A stretch of DNA of 36,185 bases from NCBI GenBank assembly GCA_021737545.1, contig JAIPDT010000011.1:1-36185 (forward strand), read 5' to 3'. The position numbers and the translations under genes were made by a program. Shown here piece after piece: positions 16,780 to 25,900 of the stretch. The notes below the pieces were generated by a model. The model saw only the letters and a program-made list of their open reading frames with translations, was not told the origin of the DNA and searched no databases. Positions within the stretch are counted from its first letter, which is position 1, and every line of letters begins with the position of its first letter. Source of the stretch: Desulfobacteraceae bacterium (lineage in GTDB: Bacteria > Desulfobacterota > Desulfobacteria > Desulfobacterales > Desulfosalsimonadaceae).

Positions 16780-16800
16780 TTTGAATATGTCGTATTCAAA
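16780..16800. promoter_or_regulatory. Candidate operator upstream of cooS
   Basis: TTTGAATA-N5-TATTCAAA is a perfect 8-bp inverted repeat, 61 bp upstream of the cooS start and about 160 bp upstream of the divergent DVU0772-family gene. The symmetry and size fit a dimeric helix-turn-helix regulator. It does not match the FNR, CRP or CooA consensus sites I know. A GGCCGG-TTCTT-CCGGCC hairpin (16761-16777) lies between it and cooS. Confidence 0.45.
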
Positions 16801-16958
16801 TAATAACGTTTTAAAACCACCTTTCAAGAAATATACCGGCAATTTTTGCGCCTGCCCCGGTTTATGCAAATCTGGCAATGAAACCGGATCATGTATACAG
16901 TTGAAATGTAGAATGCAATTTTTGTCGAACACGGGAAATGGTAAGGAGAATTGGCATT

Positions 16959-17318
16959 ATGATGAATCTTGAAGAACTCAGGGAAAACCGGGAAGTGCTC
17001 AATAGAATCGACTGGGAAATGACGCCTGAGGAAGCGGTAAGACTTTATTTGGAATGGGGAAACAACTGGGTTCACAGCAAATATGTAATCAAGTCCAAAG
17101 ACGATATTTCCCATTATTTCGTTGTTTACTCCTGGGACGGCCCTCCTGTGATATACCTGATACGCCGCAATTCTGAAGAATCCAGCGAGCTGGCCAAAAT
17201 AGAGATGCCTGATTGGTTAAGGCAAAGTTTCAAAGAGGAAACAGGGGGTAACAACGGTGTTTATCCGGTCAGCGGTCAGGTCCGGCGCTGGCTTGAGGAG
17301 CAGCTTCTGAAATTTTGA
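16959..17318 (+). CDS. DVU0772 family protein (sulfate-reducer conserved)
   Basis: The 119-residue product matches my recollection of the DVU0772 family, a small protein conserved in sulfate reducers: IDWEMTPEEAVRLYLEWGNNW near residues 17-37, DDISHYFVVYSWDGPPVIYLIRRNSEESSELAKIE in the middle, and VYPVSGQVRRWLEEQL at the end. It has no signal peptide or membrane helix and no visible catalytic motif, so it is probably a cytoplasmic mixed alpha/beta protein of unknown function. The start is ATG 16959, 10 nt after AAGGAG (16943-16948), rather than 16938, which lies before that site. It is divergent from cooS across a 240-bp region that holds the candidate operator. Confidence 0.7.
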   Translation: MMNLEELRENREVLNRIDWEMTPEEAVRLYLEWGNNWVHSKYVIKSKDDISHYFVVYSWDGPPVIYLIRRNSEESSELAKIEMPDWLRQSFKEETGGNNGVYPVSGQVRRWLEEQLLKF

Positions 17319-17455
17319 TGCAGCAGACATGTATTACAAATATTGAAACATGATACACTAATGAATCAGGAAATTTGATACATATTTTGTGAAGTTCCTG
17401 CTGGCAAACGCATTAATCACAATTATGTTTAATATAAAATTTCAACAAGAGGTGT

Positions 17456-19399
17456 ATGGAATTGGCAATTACTGGAACCTCGGAACAAAACCGTCTGATA
17501 AATGAAAAAAGCCCTTATTTGATACAGCATGCGGACAACCCGGTTGATTGGTATCCATGGGGGGATGAAGCATTTAAGAAAGCGGAGGATGAAAACAAGC
17601 CGATTCTGGTTTCGATCGGGTATTCCACCTGTCACTGGTGCCATGTTATGGCGGACGAATCTTTTTCTGATCCTGCAATCGCGGATATCATGAACCAAGA
17701 TTTTGTAAATATCAAGATTGACAGGGAGGAGAGACCTGATCTCGATCAAATCTATATCAGCTCGGTCTCAGCCATGAGAGGATCGGCTGGCTGGCCTTTA
17801 AATGTGTTTCTTACGCCTGATGCAAAGCCCTTTTTTGGTGGCACGTACTTTCCCGCTAAAAAGCGTTTTGGTATGCCTTCCTGGAAGGAAGTGCTGACTG
17901 CCGTGGCAAGGGAGTGGAAAAGTGACAAAGATCGAAAAAAGCTTCTTGATTCCGCCGAAGGCATTACTGATGCGCTAAAACAGTATCTAAATGGCGGGTT
18001 ACTCCATAAGGGCAGCACCATACCGGATAAAAAGGCAGTCCGCGATACGGCTAAATCTTTTTACGAATCCCATGACTCTGTTTACGGTGGATTCAGCAGC
18101 GCCCCCAAATTTCCGATGCCTGTGGTTCTTGATTTTCTCCTGTTTTATCACTGCCTTGCTCAGACCGAAGATCGGCAGGCGGATGAGAAAGTGGAAGCCC
18201 TTGATATTGCCGTACATACCATGCGTAAGATGGCAAGGGGAGGCATATTCGATCATGTGGGCGGCGGTTTTCACAGGTATTCCACGGATGAATACTGGCA
18301 TGTGCCTCATTTTGAAAAAATGCTTTATGACAATTCGCAGCTGATAACAGTTTACCTGAAAGCATATGATATAACCGGGTACGATGAATTTGCAGCAACA
18401 GCCAGACAAAGCCTGGAATACGTTTTCAGGAACATGACCCATCCTCTGGGCGGATTTTATTCCGCACAGGATGCTGATAGCCCGGAATTCGATCTTGCCG
18501 CAGGCAAGGATAATAAATCGGGCAATGGCCGAAAGGCTGAAGGGGCTTATTACGCGTGGAGAAAAACTGAAATTGATTCAGTTCTGGATAAGCATTCCGC
18601 TGCTGTAGTCTCGTATCACTATGATATACGTTCTCAGGGAAACGCTCAAAATGATGCTTTCGGAGAATTTACCGGCAAGAACATTCTGCGCGAAACCGGG
18701 AGCATTAAAGAAACAGCCCAACATTTTGGATTAAGTCGGCAAGAGGTGCGAACCACTCTTGAATCCGCCGGTCAGAAGCTGCTGGAAGCCAGAAGCATGC
18801 GGCCTGCACCTCAAACCGATGACAAAATAATAACCGAGTGGAATTCTTTGATGATCTCGGCCCTGGCTCAAGCGGGCAGGGTGCTGGGTGATGAAAGATA
18901 TCGGATTGCAGCGAAAAAGGCGGTTGATTTCATAAATGCCAGTCTTTTTTCGGGTAAAGGTGAGTTATATCGCAGGTGGCGGGGCGGGGAATGCGGAATT
19001 GCCGGCCTTGCAAGCGATTATGCTTTTTTTGTTCAGGCATTACTGGACATGTATGAGGCGTTCGAGGACCGTGAATACATGGAAAATGCAGTAGAATTGG
19101 GAGACCGGATGCTGGATCGGTTTTATGATTCCGAAAACGGAGGTTTTTTCATAACCGCCCCTGATCATGATCCCCGCCTGATATTCAGGGCCAAGGATTT
19201 TATGGACGGAGTACTGCCGGCTGCAGGTTCTGTTGCGGCCATGAACTGCATTCGCCTGTTTCGGCTCACACAAGAAAAACGTTTTTTGGAAGCGGCCCGG
19301 CGAACCTTTATTGCTGCGGAAGAACGTATAAACAGACAGCCGCAAAGCGCACCCCTGCTCATTGCTGCATTGGGAAGTTATTATAACGATCATAAATGA
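17456..19399 (+). CDS. Thioredoxin-domain protein, YyaL/SSP411 (DUF255) family
   Basis: The 647-residue product has an N-terminal thioredoxin-like domain and a large (alpha/alpha) barrel domain, as in Bacillus YyaL and the mammalian SPATA20/SSP411. The family signature is intact: [24 protein letters not shown], then [11 protein letters not shown] with a CxxC pair (C59, C62), and DREERPDLD. The barrel part contains [32 protein letters not shown]. The biochemical role of the family is not established; a redox or sugar-epimerase-like function has been proposed from folds. The ATG at 17456 follows AGAGGT. It is the first gene of a run with small zinc-ribbon, glutaredoxin-like and FTR-like genes, which supports thiol chemistry. 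Confidence 0.93.
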   Translation: MELAITGTSEQNRLINEKSPYLIQHADNPVDWYPWGDEAFKKAEDENKPILVSIGYSTCHWCHVMADESFSDPAIADIMNQDFVNIKIDREERPDLDQIYISSVSAMRGSAGWPLNVFLTPDAKPFFGGTYFPAKKRFGMPSWKEVLTAVAREWKSDKDRKKLLDSAEGITDALKQYLNGGLLHKGSTIPDKKAVRDTAKSFYESHDSVYGGFSSAPKFPMPVVLDFLLFYHCLAQTEDRQADEKVEALDIAVHTMRKMARGGIFDHVGGGFHRYSTDEYWHVPHFEKMLYDNSQLITVYLKAYDITGYDEFAATARQSLEYVFRNMTHPLGGFYSAQDADSPEFDLAAGKDNKSGNGRKAEGAYYAWRKTEIDSVLDKHSAAVVSYHYDIRSQGNAQNDAFGEFTGKNILRETGSIKETAQHFGLSRQEVRTTLESAGQKLLEARSMRPAPQTDDKIITEWNSLMISALAQAGRVLGDERYRIAAKKAVDFINASLFSGKGELYRRWRGGECGIAGLASDYAFFVQALLDMYEAFEDREYMENAVELGDRMLDRFYDSENGGFFITAPDHDPRLIFRAKDFMDGVLPAAGSVAAMNCIRLFRLTQEKRFLEAARRTFIAAEERINRQPQSAPLLIAALGSYYNDHK

Positions 19400-19414
19400 A
19401 AGGAGGATTCATCT

Positions 19415-19618
19415 ATGGCCAAGAAATACCTTTTAAACGCAAGATGCCCTCAGTGCGGCTGCAGCGCAGTAATGCACTTGAGCCGCGAGGAAATCCAGGA
19501 ACGCTTCGGCAATGTCCCGAACGCGGAGCTCGAATGTTCCGAATGTATGGAAAAATACGAAATCGCCATGAAGGACGCGTGTCCTGAATGGGATAAGGAA
19601 TGCCGGCTGATGAAATAG
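19415..19618 (+). CDS. Small zinc-ribbon-like protein
   Basis: A 67-residue protein with Cys pairs CPQC (followed by GC) and CSEC, spaced about 28 residues apart, the pattern of a four-Cys zinc ribbon, plus two further cysteines near the C-terminus (DACPEWDKEC). No named family is recognised. The ATG has a very strong AAGGAGG site and lies 15 nt after the DUF255 gene, so it is probably in the same operon. It could be a small redox or metal-binding partner of the neighbouring thiol proteins; that is inference. Confidence 0.78.
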   Translation: MAKKYLLNARCPQCGCSAVMHLSREEIQERFGNVPNAELECSECMEKYEIAMKDACPEWDKECRLMK

Positions 19619-19729
19619 CCGGTAAATGCACTGTCGCTTTACAATCGGCGCAGGTTTTTTGATGAAACTGGGACAATAAAATGGTAATAAGAGTTGGTCG
19701 ATGAAGCAACCGATAAAAGGAGGTACAAA

Positions 19730-19990
19730 ATGGCCGAAGAACCGGATATAAAGCTATATGCACTGAGCACCTGCGGGCATTGCAAGAACGCAAAAAAGCT
19801 GCTTGACAACTGCGAGGTAACCTATGATTCAGTGGAAGTCGATCTTCTCGAAGGCGAGCAGCGCAAGGCTATATTAGAAGAGATAAAGGCATTGAATCCC
19901 AGGTGTTCATTTCCCACAATAAAGATTGGTGATCAGGTGATCGTGGGCTACAAAGAAGACGAAATAAAGGAGGCGTTGGGTGTGTCATGA
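19730..19990 (+). CDS. Glutaredoxin-like protein (NrdH/Grx type)
   Basis: The 86-residue product has the thioredoxin fold order of small glutaredoxins: IKLYALSTCGHCKNAKKLL with a CGHC active site, then SFPTIKIGDQVIVGY with the cis-Pro loop (FPT), and a C-terminal helix. The start is ATG 19730, directly after AAAGGAGG, and not 19694 as in the track. It lacks the usual glutathione-binding context and CPYC, so it is likely reduced by a dedicated enzyme. Its stop overlaps the start of the next gene (ATGA), an FTR-like catalytic subunit, which is the obvious candidate reductase. Confidence 0.92.
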   Translation: MAEEPDIKLYALSTCGHCKNAKKLLDNCEVTYDSVEVDLLEGEQRKAILEEIKALNPRCSFPTIKIGDQVIVGYKEDEIKEALGVS

Positions 19991-20316
19991 ATGCTGAAGA
20001 TCTCTATGAAAAATTAAAAAAGATGCAGGAGCCCAAGGGATATTATTTCAACAAGGATACTGAACTTGTCTTTGAGCTGTTAAAAGCGCTGCTTGCAAAC
20101 AAAGAGCGTTACGGATACATGACGTGCCCCTGCAGGCTTGCCGCCGGCGACAAGGAAAAGGACAAAGACATAATCTGTCCCTGCGAATACCGGGAACAGG
20201 ATGTAAAGGAATACGGAAGCTGTTTCTGTCAGCTCTATGTCTCCAAACAATGGAACGAGGGCAGTATTCCGCATGTTGCGGTCCCGGAGCGGCGTCCGCC
20301 GGAAAAGATGATATAA
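19987..20316 (+). CDS. Ferredoxin-thioredoxin reductase catalytic subunit-like protein
   Basis: FTR uses a [4Fe-4S] cluster next to a redox disulfide to pass electrons from ferredoxin to a thioredoxin-like partner. The 109-residue product has the three Cys pairs of the catalytic chain: CPC (C47, C49), CPCEYR (C64, C66) and GSCFCQLYV (C79, C81). The third pair is CFC, not the CHC of plant and cyanobacterial enzymes, so the active-site histidine is replaced. There is no variable-chain gene, as is usual outside oxygenic phototrophs. The 4-bp overlap with the glutaredoxin-like gene strongly suggests that this is its electron acceptor. Probably cytoplasmic and ferredoxin-driven. Confidence 0.92.
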   Translation: MNAEDLYEKLKKMQEPKGYYFNKDTELVFELLKALLANKERYGYMTCPCRLAAGDKEKDKDIICPCEYREQDVKEYGSCFCQLYVSKQWNEGSIPHVAVPERRPPEKMI

Positions 20317-20356
20317 ACTTCTCTCTCTGCTGATAAGCAAGTTTTTCGAGGCCTAA

Positions 20357-20926
20357 ATGGGTGGTATGATATGCGATTCGGCGGACCGGAGCATCCCTTT
20401 TAAAAACGCCTACTGGGTCAGCCGGGACCGTTTTATGGCGGGCGAATATCCGCTTTCTTTCAGTCAGGAACAGTCCCGCAAACGCCTGAAATCTATATTT
20501 TCCCACGGCATCAGGCAGATCATAGACCTTACCGAACCCGACGAAATCTGCCGAGTGGGGCCCCTGCACCCCGGCTATGCAGAAATGGTCGAAGAGATTG
20601 CTGAAAGCATGGGCATTAAGGCTGAGTATACTTTCATGCCCGTGCGTGATTTTGACGCTCCGCAAAGAAAGACCATGGCCCGGATCCTTGACATGATCGA
20701 TGACTCCATAGTTTCCGGGCGTCCTGTCTATGCCCACTGCTGGGCGGGTATAGGCAGGACCGGAGCCGTGGTGGGCGCCTGGTTGGTCAGACACGGCCAT
20801 GCTGCGGACTATACTCTGCTAGAGACAATACAGAAGATGCGCATGCATACTGATACAGCCTTAATGGAATCTCCCCAAAGCAGAGAACAGCGCGAATTAA
20901 TTTTTTCCTGGGTCAGATACGAATAA
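20357..20926 (+). CDS. Dual-specificity/protein-tyrosine phosphatase family protein
   Basis: The 189-residue product carries the Cys-based phosphatase P-loop YAHCWAGIGRTGAVVGAWLV (C128, R134), matching HCx5R, and a likely general acid in PVRDFDAPQ (about D98 or D100). The N-terminal half (NAYWVSRDRFMAGEYP) resembles bacterial proteins of the cyclin-dependent kinase inhibitor 3/PTEN-like group, which may act on phosphoproteins, phosphoinositols or nucleotides; the substrate is not clear. Start ATG 20357 is used; ATG 20366 just after GGGTGGT is an alternative. It follows the FTR-like gene by 40 bp on the same strand. No kinase gene is nearby. Confidence 0.85.
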   Translation: MGGMICDSADRSIPFKNAYWVSRDRFMAGEYPLSFSQEQSRKRLKSIFSHGIRQIIDLTEPDEICRVGPLHPGYAEMVEEIAESMGIKAEYTFMPVRDFDAPQRKTMARILDMIDDSIVSGRPVYAHCWAGIGRTGAVVGAWLVRHGHAADYTLLETIQKMRMHTDTALMESPQSREQRELIFSWVRYE

Positions 20927-20960
20927 TCTTTCCTTGCAGGAAAATCCGCAGAAAATCCCC

Positions 20961-20990
20961 TTGCATCAGATTCTACAAGTTTTCTATAGT
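20961..20990 (+). promoter_or_regulatory. Candidate sigma70-type promoter
   Basis: TTGCAT (20961-20966) and TATAGT (20985-20990) are separated by 18 bp and lie about 70 bp upstream of the FAD-reductase/rhodanese start, in the 134-bp gap after the phosphatase gene. The -10 box matches consensus at five of six positions and the -35 box at four. Confidence 0.4.
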
Positions 20991-21060
20991 GTGGTTTTTC
21001 AAACTTATGCTCAATTCGGATTTTAAATAAATTTACGGTCAAGCAGAACAAGGGGGTATT

Positions 21061-22767
21061 ATGAGTCAGCGAGCGGTTATAATCGGTGCGGTTGCAGCAG
21101 GTTCCAAGGCTGCATGCAGGTATAAGCGCCTGTGCCAGAACGCGGAAGTTATACTTATTGATCAGGATAAATACATATCCTACGGCGGCTGCGGCATACC
21201 ATATTATGTTTCAGGCGATGTAAGCGATGAGAAAGAGCTTCGGTCCACCAGTTTTCATATGGTGCGTGACGAGAAGTTTTTCAGACATGACAAGGGAGTG
21301 GAAGCCATGACCGGCACACGGGCGTTTGCTATAGACCGGGAAAAAAAGACCGTGCGCATAGAAAAGCCGGACGGCACGCAGGCGGATCTTTCCTATGACA
21401 GGCTCATGCTCGCCACCGGATCCAGAGCCAAAAAATTAAATATTCCGGGCATGGAACTTGAAAACGTCTTCAGCGTGGCAAACCTTGAGCAGGCCATGGC
21501 AATCAAGGAGCAAATCACGACCGGGCGGATCGAAAATGCTGTTGTTATCGGCGCCGGATTCATCGGTCTTGAAATGGCGGAAGCCCTTTCTGACATGTGG
21601 GAGATCGAAACCTCGGTGGTTGAATATTGCGACCAGATTATGCCGGGGTTTGTGAGCAAAAATCTCTCTCAGATGGGGCAGCACAAAATGGAGCAAAACG
21701 GTGTGACCTTCTATCTGGGCGAGTCAGTGGAGGAGATCCAGGGACAAGACGGACGGGTCAGTGCTGTCAAAACAGAGAAACGCACACTTGAGGCCCAGCT
21801 TGTGATTTCAGCTGTTGGCATAGAGCCAAACAGCGACCTTGCACGTGATGCCGGTCTGGAAGCGGCGCCCGGCGGATTTATAGTGGTAAACGACCGGATG
21901 CAGACTTCTGATCCGGATATATATGCAGGCGGCGACTGTGTCCAGGTGGCAAACCTGGTGACAGGCAAGCCCTGCTACTATCCCCTGGGTTCAATTGCAA
22001 ACCGCCAGGGAAGGGTTGTCGGAACCAACATGGCGGGCGGAGACGCGCGTTTTAAGGGCGCGGTGGGCAGTTTTGCCGTCAAGCTGTTTGACGGGGCCCT
22101 TGCAGGGGCGGGCCTGACACCGGAGACCGCAGCCCGAGAGGGATATGACGCAGTGGGCATCCAGGTTGGCCAGTTTGACAGGGCACATTTTTATCCGGAA
22201 AAGGAAATTATATTTCTTGAGCTGGTGGTGGACACTAAAACCCGCCGGGTGCTTGGTATCCAGGGATTCGGCGGAGAGGCAAGCGGCATGTATGCCCGCG
22301 TCAATGCAATTGCTCCTCTGCTTCAGTATCATCCCTCGGTGGCCGATATCAGCAACCTGGAGCTTGCCTATTCCCCGCCTTTTGCGTCTGCCATGGATAT
22401 TGTAAATGCTGTTGCGAATGCCGCGGAAAATCATCTGGACGGCTATTACGCCCCGGCTCATATGGAGGATTTCGTCCAGTGCTGGAACAATCGGGACTGC
22501 GGTAAATATTTTTTCCTGGACTGCCGGGCTGAAGCGGATGCAAAATCGTTTGAGGAAAAATATCCTGACATCTGGAAAAGCATTCCCCATGAGCAGCTCC
22601 ATGCCAGGATAAACGAGGTGCCGCGCGACAAAACCCTGGTGCTGGTCTGCAACACCGGGGTCCGCTCCTATGAAGCACAAGTAAACCTGGCCGCCCACGG
22701 CATAACTGATGCCGTGAGCGTGGGAACGGGAATCGCGGGCATGAAGGAATGCGGCATGCGGTTTTAA
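21061..22767 (+). CDS. FAD-dependent CoA-disulfide/persulfide reductase with C-terminal rhodanese
   Basis: Fusion of a pyridine-nucleotide disulfide oxidoreductase with a rhodanese domain, 568 residues, as in CoA-disulfide reductase-related NADH-dependent persulfide reductases. The N-terminal FAD site (VIIGAVAAGSKAA) is followed by SYGGCGIPYYVSG, whose C44 is the single redox Cys of the family. A second nucleotide motif is VVIGAGFIGLEMAEAL, and IYAGGDCVQV is the FAD C-terminal motif. The rhodanese domain (about residues 465-568) keeps its active Cys in VCNTGVRSYEA (C530). The likely role is reduction of CoA-, glutathione- or protein persulfides or polysulfides to sulfide, fitting a sulfur-metabolising anaerobe. 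The ATG follows AAGGGGGTATT. It probably has its own promoter. Confidence 0.92.
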   Translation: MSQRAVIIGAVAAGSKAACRYKRLCQNAEVILIDQDKYISYGGCGIPYYVSGDVSDEKELRSTSFHMVRDEKFFRHDKGVEAMTGTRAFAIDREKKTVRIEKPDGTQADLSYDRLMLATGSRAKKLNIPGMELENVFSVANLEQAMAIKEQITTGRIENAVVIGAGFIGLEMAEALSDMWEIETSVVEYCDQIMPGFVSKNLSQMGQHKMEQNGVTFYLGESVEEIQGQDGRVSAVKTEKRTLEAQLVISAVGIEPNSDLARDAGLEAAPGGFIVVNDRMQTSDPDIYAGGDCVQVANLVTGKPCYYPLGSIANRQGRVVGTNMAGGDARFKGAVGSFAVKLFDGALAGAGLTPETAAREGYDAVGIQVGQFDRAHFYPEKEIIFLELVVDTKTRRVLGIQGFGGEASGMYARVNAIAPLLQYHPSVADISNLELAYSPPFASAMDIVNAVANAAENHLDGYYAPAHMEDFVQCWNNRDCGKYFFLDCRAEADAKSFEEKYPDIWKSIPHEQLHARINEVPRDKTLVLVCNTGVRSYEAQVNLAAHGITDAVSVGTGIAGMKECGMRF

Positions 22768-22968
22768 TCCCGTTTTTTGACAGGACAGGCTCCGGGAATA
22801 ATTATTTATAAATATAAAGCTGATGAGTCTTTTCCGAAAACGGTCAGGAGCAAAAAAATTGACCACGACCGCAGGAGTTAATTTTACGCAAAAATACCGT
22901 CGCGACGGTATAGATTGCTTTTTACGGAAGCATCAAAGCTGCTTAACTGTAAATTTGAGAGGGTAGAC
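22768..22968. other. Intergenic region before RND operon
   Basis: A 201-bp gap holding an isolated TTGACA box (22777-22782) followed by an AT-rich tract without a convincing -10 match at normal spacing, then the 84-nt leader element, then GAGAGGG before the RND start. The track ORF that begins at 22915 starts inside the element and is an artefactual extension. Confidence 0.5.
22848..22931 (+). repeat. 84-nt leader element upstream of RND operon (copy 2)
   Basis: The element begins GAGCAAAAAAATTGACC, passes TTTTACGCAAAAA and the perfect 16-bp palindrome TACCGTCGCGACGGTA (22895-22910), and ends GCTTTTTACGGAAGC, 37 nt before the RND start codon. It aligns without gaps to the minus-strand element upstream of metX (16 mismatches in 84). 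One stem pair is T-A here and C-G there, which suggests that the paired structure is kept. Both copies point in the direction of the downstream gene. Confidence 0.65.
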
Positions 22969-25900
22969 ATGGAAACCGGATCAAGAGTCGGCGCATTTGC
23001 CTTTGACCATCCCAGGCTTATTGCAGCGGCAATAGTCGGGGTCACAATTATTCTGGCCGTGCTTGCAGGGCTTCCCAGCCTCTGGCCTCACAGGTTCGCC
23101 CCTCTCAACTCCCTGACCATTGACACGGACCCGGAAAACATGCTGCCCGAAGACGAGAAGGTCCGGGTTTTCCATGACAGGATGAAAGAGGTCATGTCAT
23201 TAAACGACATGATCGTGCTCGGAGTTGTAAACGAGAAAAATGAAGAACACGGTGTTTTTAACCCCGAATCTCTTGAAAAAGTATATGCTTTGACAGAATT
23301 CGCCAGGGGCCTGCGATGGCGGGACCCGGATGATCCGGCCCGCAGGCAGGGGGTGGTGGAAGCAGACATGATCGCACCCTCCATGGTTGATAACGTGGAG
23401 TCAGACGGTGCGGGTGCGGTGCGTTTTGAATGGCTCATGCAGCGCCCTCCCCGGACACAGCAGGAGGCGCTTGAGGTCAGGCGCAAAGCTCTGGCGATTC
23501 CGTTTTTAAAAGGCACTCTGGTTTCTGAGGACGGCAGAGCTGTTGCCCTGTATCTGCCTATTACTGACAAGGACGTAAGCCACCGCATATCCACTGCAAT
23601 CAAGGAAAAAATAAAAAATCCCTCCCGTCTGTTTTCCTCTGAGGTGGGAAACTTCAATGAAACTTTAAAACGCCTGGTTGATGCCGCAGACGGGCATGGT
23701 GATCCCCTGGTGGAAATGCTGTGGCAGGAGCTTTCTTCCAAAACCAGACAGCAGTTGATCGAAACCCACAAAAAGTCGAATAAGTGGGACTCGGTTCTTT
23801 CGGAATACGAATCAGTTGCAAAAAGCAACGGGGCTTCGGCTGATCTCAGGCAGCAGGCAAGATTACTGTTAAAGGAGCGAAACAGTGCACTGAATGCCTT
23901 TGTATCAGATATAAACAATTGGATTAACAAAGAGCTCTCCGGAAACTGGCTTAATCCTGATCCGGAGATCAAGCAGCGCCTGGGAGAAGAAGGAAGGGAC
24001 CTGGTTGACCGGGGGAAGGCCCTTTCACCCGTTGAGCAGCAGCGTTTAAAACGTCTGTGGGCAGAGGCTGCCTTTGCCGGCAATATAAGCAAGAGCATAC
24101 GTGCCTCGCTGCAGGGGGACGAAGAGTATTATATCACCGGCCTTCCTGTGGCTGAAGACACTTTCGGTGTCCAGATGTTTAAGCAGATGGCCATTTCCGC
24201 GCCACTGGCCATGCTGATCATATTTTTGCTCATGTGGTTTTTCTTCCGCTCAATCGCAATTGTTCTGCCGGCAATGTTTCTGGCCTTGATTTCGAGCGCC
24301 GCGACCATGTCTTTGCTGGTGGTCACCGGAAACACCGTGCACATAATGAGTTCAATGATACCGATTTTTATTGTTCCTATTGCGGTGTTAGATGACGTGC
24401 ACGTGACCTCTGAGTTTTTTGACCGCTACCGGCAAAGCGGAGACCGGAGAAAAACCGTCAAGGACGTGATGAACGCCCTTTTTACGCCCATGTTTTATAC
24501 CACTCTTACCACATCGGTCGGATTTGCATCCCTGGCTCTGGCGCCCATTCCGCCGGTACAGGTGTTCGGACTGTTTGTGGCCTTCGGCGTCATAGTTGCC
24601 TGGATCTGCACGATTCTGCTGGTACCCGCCTATATCGCAGTGCTGCCGGATAAAGTGCTAAAAGATTTCGGTGCCCGTCATGTGTCCGCTGATCATGAAA
24701 GCGGGCATTCCACACTTCTGGGACGGGTGCTTCTTTCCACCGGTAAAGGGACGGTACGCTGGGCAAAGCCGATTATTGCAGCAGCCATAATCGCACTGGT
24801 GATAGCGGGCTGGGGTATTAGCAAGATCAGGGTAAACGACAACCCCACCAACTGGTTTGAACCAAATCACCCCATCAGGATAGCTGACAGGGTGTTAAAC
24901 GATCATTTCGGCGGAACCTACATGGCGTATCTGGCATTCCGGCCTCATGACGCTCCCGACATTCCGGCAGGTGAGACCGCGGAGCAGGTCCGGGCCATGC
25001 AGGATCAAGCAGGACAGGGCGCAGACCAGGGCGGCGCCGGACCCGCTCTTCCCGGAGGCATGGGAAAAAGCCCTGAAAACAGCCGAAACGGGCCGGCACT
25101 GCCCTCCGGCATGGAGAATGATTCAGGTCAGAGCGGAGCAAGCAGCCCTTCGCTTCCGGCAGGCATGGGCGAGAAATCCGCGGCCCCTGCGGATAAAACA
25201 GAATCGTCTCGGGCCGCCCGGGCGGAGGATACGGAAGAAGCCGAGCCGATTTTCAAGGATCCTGCAACTATTCGCTGGATCGGGGCCCTGCAGGATTACA
25301 TGCGCCGGGAACTCGGAGACCTGGTGGGCAAGTCAAATTCGGTGACAGATATAGTTGAAACGGTTCATCGCGAGTTGCTGGTGGGAGTGGAAAGAGACGG
25401 CCGAGCAATTACCCGTGAAGAGGCCATGCGGGTGCCTGATACCCGCGGAGCCGTGGCACAGACCCTTCTCCAGTTTCAGAACAGCCACAGGCCTCAGGAT
25501 TTGTGGCATTTTATCTCCCCGGATCATCGCACCGCAGTAGTGTGGCTGCAGCTTACCAGCGGAGACAACCGGGATATGAGCGCGGTTGTAGAGCGAGTAA
25601 ACGACTGGCTGAAGTTCTGGGCCGCTGGTGAAAAACAGGCAGAAACCATGGTCAGCCGGAATCCGGAACGATTCACGCCCGTGCTCAACTCGGTTACACG
25701 ATACATTGAAAAATCAGGGGGCGATGCGGGAAATCTCAGGGAGATGATCGCTGACTCGCCTGCAGAAGCGGTTTCGCCCTTAAAGGCGCAAATGAACGAT
25801 CTGGCCCCTAAATACCAGCTCAAACATGACTGGTTCGGCCTGACCCATATAAACGTGACATGGCAGGAAAAGATGGTAACAGGAATGCTAAGGGCGCTTC

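Noticed and set aside
23088-24098. 336-codon minus-strand ORF
   Set aside because: Antisense shadow of the RND transporter gene; no family resemblance.
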